Shown here: piece by piece, positions 41,098 to 46,742 of the stretch | Layout of the letters: every line of letters begins with the position of its first letter | Numbering within the stretch: position 1 is the first letter of the stretch | Origin: Curtobacterium sp. UCD-KPL2560 | Lineage (GTDB): Bacteria; Actinomycetota; Actinomycetes; Actinomycetales; Microbacteriaceae | Direction: 5' to 3' | Length of the DNA: 46,742 nt | NCBI RefSeq assembly: GCF_001705035.1 | Contig: NZ_MCIG01000004.1 | Coordinates: forward strand, 51,135-97,876 | Notes under the pieces: model-generated | The model's input: the letters and a program-made list of their open reading frames with translations, nothing else | What the model was told of the DNA's origin: nothing | The model's database searches: none | Program-made: the position numbers and the translations under genes

Positions 41098-42203
41098 CCG
41101 CCGCGCAGGCGGACGTCGGGCCGCCGACACACGCGCCGACGCACGCCGCGACGCCGCGCACCGTCCACCGCGGTGGGAGCGACCCGGACGACGCCCGCGC
41201 CCTCTACGAGGAGGTGTACGACGCCCGCGACGTCACCTTCACGACCGACCCGCACGCCGGTACCGGCACCGGCACCGACCCGCACGCCGGCACCGACCAC
41301 CCGGCACGCACTCCCACGGCCCCGTTCACCTTCCGCTACCGCTGCACGGGCGACGACCACGTCACCCTCCGCACCTCGTCCGTGTCGGCGCACCGGTCCG
41401 GTGTGCTCGCCCCCGACCGGCAGTACGTCCTCGCCTGGTCCGTCGAGGGCGGCGTCGTCATCGACCCGGACCGCGAGGACGGCGTCACCCTCCGCGCCGG
41501 CGTCCCCGTGATGTGCCCGGCGGGTCGGCCCTTCGCCGCCACGGCACCGCCCGGGACGGTGCACCTCGTGCACTTCGACGCCGACTTCCTCGAGGCGGTC
41601 GCGGTCGTCGAGGACGGCAACGCCCCGGTCCCGCTCGCCTTCCCGGTCTCGGTGCCCTCGAGCCACCTCGCGCCCCTGCAGGCGGTGCTCCGCGAGGTCG
41701 CCGCCCGTCTGCTCGACGAGACCGTGGTCGACGGCGAACGCGCGGCACTCGACCTGCGGCTCGCCGAGGCCGTCCTGCAGGCGTTCCGCCCCGAGCGCGA
41801 CGGCGGACCGCCCGACGTCCCGGTCGGCACGATCGTTCGGGCGAAGTCCTTCATGTACGCGCACTTCGCGCGGCCGCTCGCCACCGCGGACATCGCCGCG
41901 GCGGCCGAGGTCAGCGTCCGCACGCTGCAGGAGACGTTCCAACGCCGCGAGGGCACGACCCCCACGGCCTTCCTCCGGGACCTCCGCCTCGAGAAGGCCC
42001 GGCTGGCACTCCAGCTCGCCGACGTCCGCGAGACGTCGGTCGCCGCCGTCGCGCACTCGTGCGGCTTCCGGCACATGGGCCGCTTCTCCGGTGCCTACGC
42101 GGCGCAGTACGGCGAGTTCCCCGGTGCCACCCTCCGCGGCCAACGACGGCTCGTCGGGGTCGGCGGACCGGTCCGCAGGGCGTCGGCCCGCCGTGCCGGG
42201 TGA
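41094..42203 (+). CDS. AraC-family transcriptional regulator
   Basis: The 369-residue protein has a poorly conserved N-terminal sensor domain (about 80-220, cupin-like: FTFRYRCTGDDHVTLRTSSV, APDRQYVLAWSVEGG) preceded by a low-complexity segment with HAGTGTGTDPHAGTDH. A C-terminal AraC helix-turn-helix pair follows (about 255-350): FMYAHFARPLATADIAAAAEVSVRTLQETFQRREG and TSVAAVAHSCGFRHMGRFSGAYAAQYGEFP. The sensed ligand is unknown. The gene is coupled to the preceding 55-residue frame. Confidence 0.9.
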   Translation: MTAAQADVGPPTHAPTHAATPRTVHRGGSDPDDARALYEEVYDARDVTFTTDPHAGTGTGTDPHAGTDHPARTPTAPFTFRYRCTGDDHVTLRTSSVSAHRSGVLAPDRQYVLAWSVEGGVVIDPDREDGVTLRAGVPVMCPAGRPFAATAPPGTVHLVHFDADFLEAVAVVEDGNAPVPLAFPVSVPSSHLAPLQAVLREVAARLLDETVVDGERAALDLRLAEAVLQAFRPERDGGPPDVPVGTIVRAKSFMYAHFARPLATADIAAAAEVSVRTLQETFQRREGTTPTAFLRDLRLEKARLALQLADVRETSVAAVAHSCGFRHMGRFSGAYAAQYGEFPGATLRGQRRLVGVGGPVRRASARRAG

Positions 42204-42288
42204 CCGTCCACGAGGTGGTCGGCAGACCGGCCGGGAGGCGCGGCTCGTCCCCGACCCGCACCCCCGGCCCGTGACGTGGTCGCCTGGG

Positions 42289-42294
42289 TACCGT
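42289..42294 (+). promoter_or_regulatory. leaderless promoter -10 for alpha/beta hydrolase gene
   Basis: TACCGT, six bases (GGAGTG), then ATG 42301. Confidence 0.6.
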
Positions 42295-42300
42295 GGAGTG

Positions 42301-43176
42301 ATGCAGCCCGGATCGTCCCCGACGACCGACACCGACGGTGTCGCCGCCACCGTGCGCGGCGCGGGATCGCCGGTGCTCGTGCTGCACGGCACCCCGGGCG
42401 GACTCCGCACCGCCGAGGTGATGGGTCGGTTCCTGCCCGCCGACCGCTTCCGGGTCGTCTCCGTGGCGCGCCCCGGGTACGCCGGAACGTCGCTCCTGCC
42501 GGGACGGTCCTCGCTCGACGACGAGAGCGACCGGTACGTCGCACTCCTCGACCGGCTCGGAATCGACCGCGTCGCCGTGCTGGCCTGGTCCGGCGGGGGA
42601 CCGGCTGCCTACCGGCTCGCCGTCCGGCACCCCGACCGCGTCTCCGCACTCGTCGTCGCCGCCGGACTGTCGGGTCGGTGGACGCCGCCGCGCCCCTCGG
42701 TGGCCGAGTGGATCGTCTCGCGGACGCGGCTGGGGTCCCGGCTCTCGGCGCTCGCCGCCCGCGTCCTGCCCGGCGTCGTGGTCCGCGCCGCGTCGGAGGG
42801 CGTCAGCTCCCTCCGGGGTGCGGCGCTCCGGGACCACGTCGCCGACGTCATGCGCGACCCGTTGCGTCGCGGGTTCGTGCTCGACCTCGCGACGGGCGGC
42901 AACGCCTCCGGTGGACACCGTGGCGGGTGGGACAACGACGTCCGGGTGCTGGGTGCCGTGGAGGACCTCGAGCTCGGTGCCGTCCGGGCTCCGACCCTGC
43001 TCGTGCACGGCGACGCCGACACCGACGTGCTGCCCGAGCACAGCGCCCGCGTCGCCGCTGCGGTGCCGGACGTCGAGCTCGTCACCCTGCCCGGCGGGAC
43101 CCACTTCGCACTGTGGGACCACCACGACGCCGCAGCCGTGCAGGCACTCGTGCAAGCGCACCTCGACCGCTCCTGA
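42301..43176 (+). CDS. Alpha/beta hydrolase
   Basis: The 291-residue enzyme has the fold's oxyanion segment VLVLHGTPGGLRTAEVM, the nucleophile elbow VLAWSGGGPAAYRLA (Ser), HGDADTDVLPEHSARV for the acid and LPGGTHFALWDH for the catalytic His. It starts MQPGSSPTTDTDGVAATVRG, without a signal peptide, so it is cytosolic. Lipase, esterase or epoxide-hydrolase activity is possible. The upstream in-frame extension is not needed, given the promoter geometry. Confidence 0.88.
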   Translation: MQPGSSPTTDTDGVAATVRGAGSPVLVLHGTPGGLRTAEVMGRFLPADRFRVVSVARPGYAGTSLLPGRSSLDDESDRYVALLDRLGIDRVAVLAWSGGGPAAYRLAVRHPDRVSALVVAAGLSGRWTPPRPSVAEWIVSRTRLGSRLSALAARVLPGVVVRAASEGVSSLRGAALRDHVADVMRDPLRRGFVLDLATGGNASGGHRGGWDNDVRVLGAVEDLELGAVRAPTLLVHGDADTDVLPEHSARVAAAVPDVELVTLPGGTHFALWDHHDAAAVQALVQAHLDRS

Positions 43177-43376
43177 CCGCCAGGTCGGCCGCGACGACGG
43201 CGAGCGGGGCGGGGGACAGACCGGGGGACACCGGCGAGTGCTCTCCTCGGTGTCGGCTGCAGGTTGCGCCCGAAACTGAGACGACCCGCAGGGAACGGCC
43301 GCCGCTGCCCAGTCGGACCCAGCTTCGTTACCAATACGTTGTCTTCTCGAGCCACCCGCTCGACCCGGAAGGAACC

Positions 43377-44585
43377 ATGGGACGTCACGCCCTCCCCGCA
43401 GCACCCGACGCCACCGTCCTCGACCGCAGCACCACCGCACGCCGCGTCGAGACGGAACCCGCACCCGTCGTCCTCCCGTCCGTCGACCGCACCTCGGCCA
43501 CCCCCGTGCCGGACGCCCACCGCGCCGCCGGGGACGCTGCGCTGATGCGTCGCCCCCGCGGTCGCCGATCGGCCCTCGGACCGGCCGCAGACGCCGCCGC
43601 CGTGCAGACGCCGGTCCCGACCGGGGCGACCGAGCGCGTGGCCCCCGTCACCCGGACGCTGACGTCCGCACCCCAGCAGAGCCGCACGGTCCCGACGCCC
43701 GTGGTCGCAGCCCCGGTCGAGTCCGCACCGACCACCGGCGCACCGACCGTCGGCGTGCAGGCCCCCGCCGTGGCCCACGGCCACGCCCGCCGCCACCGCG
43801 ACGAGCGCACCCGCCGCGCCGCCGCCGCGCGCACGGTCGTCGTCGTGCCACCCGTCGCCGGGACCGTCGTCCTGTCCCGGTCGGCCGCCCTCCGTGCCGA
43901 GCGTGCCGTCGACCCGCGCCACATGCGCCGGGCGGCCACCGCCAAGCGCGCCGCGATCCTGCTCGCACCGGCGCTCGCCGTGACCTCGAGCCTCACGCTC
44001 TCCCTGCCGGCGACCGCCGCACCGCTCGACGACGCCGGTCAGCCCGTCTCGTCCTCGGCGCCGTACCGCTCGCAGTCCTTCACCGTCGCCCGCGACGTCG
44101 AGGTCCCGGTCGTCTCGACCGACGGCATGACCACCACCACGACGGTCGTCTCCTACCCGACGATCGTCACGAAGTGGGGCGTCACGACGGAGCAGGCCGA
44201 GCAGGCGATCTCCGCTGCGCTGTCGTCCGGTGGTCCGCGCGCGACGATCATCTCGACCGCCCTGCAGTACATGGGTGACCCGTACGTCGAGGGCGGCGCG
44301 AGCCACCAGGGCATCGACTGCTCCGGACTGACGATGGTGGCGTACGCGGCCGTCGGCATCCCGCTCGCGCACTACGTGCCGACGCAGGACGACGCCGCGA
44401 CGACCATCCCCGCCTCCGAGGCGAAGCCCGGCGACCTCGTGGTGTTCGACGACCAGGACCACGTCGGGATCTTCCTCGGCGACGGGCTCGTGCTGCAGGC
44501 GCCGCACCCGGGCGACCCGGTCGACATCGTGCCGGTGTACCCGAACGCCCACCACTTCGCCCGGCTGCTGCCCGCCGGACAGTGA
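43377..44585 (+). CDS. NlpC/P60 cell-wall endopeptidase with long N-terminal pre-region
   Basis: The C-terminal ~130 residues are an NlpC/P60 (C40) peptidase: ALQYMGDPYVEGGASHQGIDCSGLTMVAY with the nucleophile Cys315, PGDLVVFDDQDHVGIFLGDG with His362, and a third His near HHFARLL. These enzymes cut peptidoglycan stem peptides. Export needs the hydrophobic signal LLAPALAVTSSLTLSLPATA, but that lies at residues ~190-210, behind ~185 Ala/Pro/Arg-rich residues. ATG 43377 has GGAAGGAACC upstream and looks genuine. Met183 (43923) would give a conventional signal peptide but lacks a ribosome site. An intermediate domain (about 215-300) is unassigned. Confidence 0.86.
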   Translation: MGRHALPAAPDATVLDRSTTARRVETEPAPVVLPSVDRTSATPVPDAHRAAGDAALMRRPRGRRSALGPAADAAAVQTPVPTGATERVAPVTRTLTSAPQQSRTVPTPVVAAPVESAPTTGAPTVGVQAPAVAHGHARRHRDERTRRAAAARTVVVVPPVAGTVVLSRSAALRAERAVDPRHMRRAATAKRAAILLAPALAVTSSLTLSLPATAAPLDDAGQPVSSSAPYRSQSFTVARDVEVPVVSTDGMTTTTTVVSYPTIVTKWGVTTEQAEQAISAALSSGGPRATIISTALQYMGDPYVEGGASHQGIDCSGLTMVAYAAVGIPLAHYVPTQDDAATTIPASEAKPGDLVVFDDQDHVGIFLGDGLVLQAPHPGDPVDIVPVYPNAHHFARLLPAGQ

Positions 44586-44859
44586 CCCTCGGTGCGCGTC
44601 GGGCGAACCCGGTGCGCACCACGGACCCGGGACCGAGGCGCGAGACCGCGTGCGCCAGCCCCGCGCCGGCGGACCGGCCGCGCGCCTCCGGTCCTGACCG
44701 CGCGCCTCCGGTCCTGACCGCCGCCCGAACGGGACGCGACCACCTGTCGGTAGTGACCCGACCCGCCGAGCCGGCCCGCGCCTCCCGTCCGCTCCGCCGT
44801 CCACACGGCCACGCACCCCGCGCGACGGAGGCCTTGCGCGCCTCCCGTAAACTGGAGTG
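44586..44859. other. gap before rlmN with single GGGAGGCGCG-type arms
   Basis: There is no gene. A short direct repeat (CGCGCGCCTCCGGTCCTGAC) stands at about 44682-44717, and further single arms CGCGCCTCCCGT appear near 44778 and 44837. The last runs into the rlmN -10 box. Confidence 0.65.
44848..44853 (+). promoter_or_regulatory. leaderless promoter -10 for rlmN
   Basis: TAAACT, six bases (GGAGTG), then ATG 44860. This supports the ATG over the GTG at 44857. Confidence 0.65.
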
Positions 44860-46104
44860 ATGGCCACCGAGACCCGCACCCCGTTCGAAGAGCAGCGTTC
44901 TGCTCGTCCGCAGGTGCGGCCGCGCACCGAGGGCTGGACCCAGGCGCAGGACTCCGAGGGCCGTCCCCTCCTGCAGTTCGCGTCGCCCAAGCGGGGCAAG
45001 CCGCCGGAGCACCTCGCCGACCTGACCGTCGAGGAGCGTGTGGCGAAGGTGCAGGAGCTCGGACTCCCCGGCTTCCGTGCCAAGCAGCTCTCGACGCACT
45101 ACTTCACGCACCACACCTCCGACCCGGAGCGGATGACCGACCTGCCGGCCGCACAGCGCGAGCAGCTCGTCGCCGGGATGCTGCCGCCCCTGCTCACCGA
45201 GACCCGACGGTTGGCGACGGACAAGGGCGACACGATCAAGTTCCTCTGGAAGCTGCACGACGGCGCCCTCGTCGAGTCGGTGCTCATGCGCTACCCCGGT
45301 CGCATCACCCTCTGCGTCTCGTCGCAGGCGGGCTGCGGCATGAACTGCCCGTTCTGCGCGACCGGCCAGCAGGGGCTCACCCGCAACATGTCCACCGCCG
45401 AGATCATCGAGCAGATCGTCCGGGCGAACGCGGCCATCGCGGCCGGCGAACTCGGCGGCGACCCGCGCAAGGGCGGCAAGGACCGGGTGGACGCCGAGCG
45501 CGTCACGAACATCGTGTTCATGGGCATGGGGGAGCCGCTCGCGAACTACAAGCGCGTGATGGACGCCGTCCGCACGATGGTGGCGCCGCAGCCGCACGGC
45601 CTCGGCATGAGCGCCCGCGGCATCACGATCTCGACCGTGGGCCTGGTGCCGGCGATCAAGAAGCTCGCCGACGAGAACATCCCGATCACCTTCGCGCTCT
45701 CGTTGCACGCCCCGGACGACGAGCTCCGCGACGAGCTCATCCCGGTCAACTCGCGCTGGAAGGCCGACGAGGCGATCGACGCCGCGTACGAGTACTACGC
45801 CAAGACCGGCCGCCGGGTCTCGATCGAGTACGCGCTCATCAAGGACATGAACGACCACGCCTGGCGTGCGGACCTGCTCGCCGACAAGCTCAACGCGCGC
45901 GGCAAGGGCTGGGTGCACGTGAACCCGATCCCGCTCAACCCGACGCCGGGCTCAGTGTGGACCTCCTCCGAGCCGCACGTGCAGGACGAGTTCGTCCGAC
46001 GGCTCAACGCGGCCGGGGTCCCGACCACGCTGCGCGACACCCGCGGCAAGGAGATCGACGGGGCGTGCGGGCAGTTGGCCGCCGCCGACGAGACGGACGT
46101 CTGA
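44860..46104 (+). CDS. rlmN: Dual-specificity 23S rRNA/tRNA (adenine-C2) methyltransferase
   Basis: RlmN is a radical-SAM enzyme that methylates A2503 of 23S rRNA and A37 of some tRNAs. The 414-residue product has the iron-sulfur motif [14 protein letters not shown] (three Cys) after [50 protein letters not shown] and the C-terminal catalytic Cys in [11 protein letters not shown]. The N-terminal ~75 residues are polar, then [12 protein letters not shown] begins the accessory domain. All catalytic cysteines are present. It is the last gene before the rrn operon. Confidence 0.96.
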   Translation: MATETRTPFEEQRSARPQVRPRTEGWTQAQDSEGRPLLQFASPKRGKPPEHLADLTVEERVAKVQELGLPGFRAKQLSTHYFTHHTSDPERMTDLPAAQREQLVAGMLPPLLTETRRLATDKGDTIKFLWKLHDGALVESVLMRYPGRITLCVSSQAGCGMNCPFCATGQQGLTRNMSTAEIIEQIVRANAAIAAGELGGDPRKGGKDRVDAERVTNIVFMGMGEPLANYKRVMDAVRTMVAPQPHGLGMSARGITISTVGLVPAIKKLADENIPITFALSLHAPDDELRDELIPVNSRWKADEAIDAAYEYYAKTGRRVSIEYALIKDMNDHAWRADLLADKLNARGKGWVHVNPIPLNPTPGSVWTSSEPHVQDEFVRRLNAAGVPTTLRDTRGKEIDGACGQLAAADETDV

Positions 46105-46152
46105 GCAGACGCTCGTCCAGGACGATCGTCGATCGACGCGTCCCGAGGAGCG

Positions 46153-46192
46153 GACGGGAGGCGCGGTGCGGGTTCGCACCGCGCCTCCCGTC
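46153..46192 (+). terminator. hairpin (GGGAGGCGCG family) after rlmN
   Basis: An 18-bp perfect stem (GACGGGAGGCGCGGTGCG) with a GGTT loop, 48 bases after the rlmN stop. Confidence 0.85.
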
Positions 46193-46209
46193 GTACCGGG
46201 GGAGCGCTG

Positions 46210-46249
46210 GTACCCCTGCTTCCCCGTGTTCCCGGGGAAGTCGGGGTAC
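46210..46249 (+). terminator. second hairpin between rlmN and rrn promoter
   Basis: Stem GTACCCC-tg-CTTCCCCG pairs with CGGGGAAG-tc-GGGGTAC around a six-base loop. With the hairpin before it, this insulates the rrn promoter. Confidence 0.75.
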
Positions 46250-46273
46250 GACACGCCCGGGATGTCAGCGCTG

Positions 46274-46303
46274 TTGGCGGTGCTGTTCACCTCTGCGTAA
46301 AGT
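46274..46303 (+). promoter_or_regulatory. rrn operon promoter
   Basis: TTGGCG at 46274-46279 and TAAAGT at 46298-46303, spacer 18, about 325 bases before the 16S sequence. Confidence 0.6.
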
Positions 46304-46459
46304 AATCACTCGTTGCCGCTGAGGCGGAGAACGGAACGGCCGGGACGGTCGCCAGGTCATCGACTTGGGGATCTCGTCCGCCACGGTTCTTCCCCGGGTA
46401 ACGAACCAGCTCCTTCGTGAAGCGCCCTGTTGGGTGTGGAGTGTTGGGTGCGTCTGGTC

Positions 46460-46483
46460 CTTGAGAACTCAACAGCGTGCACA
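46460..46483 (+). promoter_or_regulatory. conserved rrn leader motif
   Basis: CTTGAGAACTCAACAGCGTG resembles the TTTGAGAACTCAATAG leader sequence found before actinobacterial 16S genes, where it is linked to antitermination and pre-rRNA processing. Confidence 0.65.
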
Positions 46484-46631
46484 TTGTCAATGCCAATTTA
46501 TTGACCCCGTGCCTGGCTGGCCTTTTGGTTGGTCGGGTCGGAGACAATTCCTTTTGGATTGAAGATTGTCCAGTGGACAGTCGACAGTCAGTTTCAACTC
46601 GCTGACACTTCGGTGTTGGTTGTAATTTTTT

Positions 46632-46742
46632 TACGGAGAGTTTGATCCTGGCTCAGGACGAACGCTGGCGGCGTGCTTAACACATGCAAGTCGAACGATG
46701 ATCAGGAGCTTGCTTCTGTGATTAGTGGCGAACGGGTGAGTA
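46632..46742 (+). rRNA. 16S ribosomal RNA, 5' part (runs off the window)
   Basis: Starts TACGGAGAGTTTGATCCTGG with GAACGCTGGCGGCGTGCTTA following, the universal 16S 5' end. The V1 loop (GATGATCAGGAGCTTGCTTC) is of Microbacteriaceae type and recalls Curtobacterium. Only about 111 bases are present. Confidence 0.97.

Larger units (their letters stand above)
46105..46631 (+). other. rrn promoter and leader region
   Basis: There is no gene. In order: two terminators, one clear promoter, a conserved leader motif, an AT-richer stretch, and an inverted GACAAT/ATTGTC pair (46543-46548 and 46565-46570) that may belong to the 16S processing stem. The TTTTTTTACGG block just before the 16S start is the typical actinobacterial 5' flank. 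Confidence 0.75.

Noticed and set aside
46287..46547. minus-strand open frame in the rrn leader
   Set aside because: It overlaps the rrn promoter and leader motif, and no family is recognisable.

Overview
The window is high-GC actinobacterial DNA. The first ~110 bases of a 16S rRNA gene at the right edge, the gene order and the promoter style point to Microbacteriaceae, most likely Curtobacterium or a close relative. That assignment is inference from the 16S V1 region and gene content; no database search was run. Almost all of the window is ordinary chromosome. I see no phage, insertion sequence, CRISPR array or toxin-antitoxin pair.

Layout. 1-1518: lexA and a divergent LysM membrane protein that share two SOS boxes. 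1729-6006: a histidine block (hisC, hisB, hisH, priA/hisA) plus an SseB-like gene. 6214-14573: the conserved actinobacterial chromosome/ribosome cluster parA, scpA, scpB, rluB-type pseudouridine synthase, tyrA, cmk, der; the pseudouridine synthase carries a very long RG-rich repeat domain. 14747-21519: a small membrane protein, an aldo/keto reductase, a RecQ helicase with a phosphoribosyltransferase-like C-terminus, an SGNH hydrolase, an EEP-family hydrolase and a membrane protein. 21652-22090: tRNA-Pro(GGG), a strong hairpin and a frameshifted small lipoprotein. 22172-28659: a LacI-controlled sugar locus (GH32-like enzyme, ABC binding protein, two permeases, HSL-type esterase) with overlapping divergent promoters and two operators. 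28816-32667: a lipoprotein, a hexanucleotide repeat and a free-standing A-T-TE synthetase. 33090-35434: a six-gene Asp23/Gls24 envelope-stress operon. 35570-43176: a DHFR-like reductase, a TPR protein divergent from a Ser/Thr kinase-GAF protein, a methyltransferase, a YtrA-type GntR regulator with a membrane protein, a 55-residue ORF coupled to an AraC regulator, and an alpha/beta hydrolase. 43377-46104: an NlpC/P60 protein with an unusual N-terminus and rlmN. 46105-46742: terminators, rrn promoter, leader and 16S start.

Cross-cutting patterns. (1) Many genes have a TAnnnT hexamer 6-7 bases before the start codon with no useful Shine-Dalgarno, as expected for leaderless transcripts; this fixes several starts. 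(2) Two families of dispersed palindromes recur: a 64-bp palindrome (four copies) and hairpins built on GGGAGGCGCG (at least seven paired copies plus single arms), mostly at gene ends and at least once inside a coding region. (3) Short tandem repeats (18, 21, 34 and 39 bp units, and a GCGACM microsatellite) fill several gaps between housekeeping genes.
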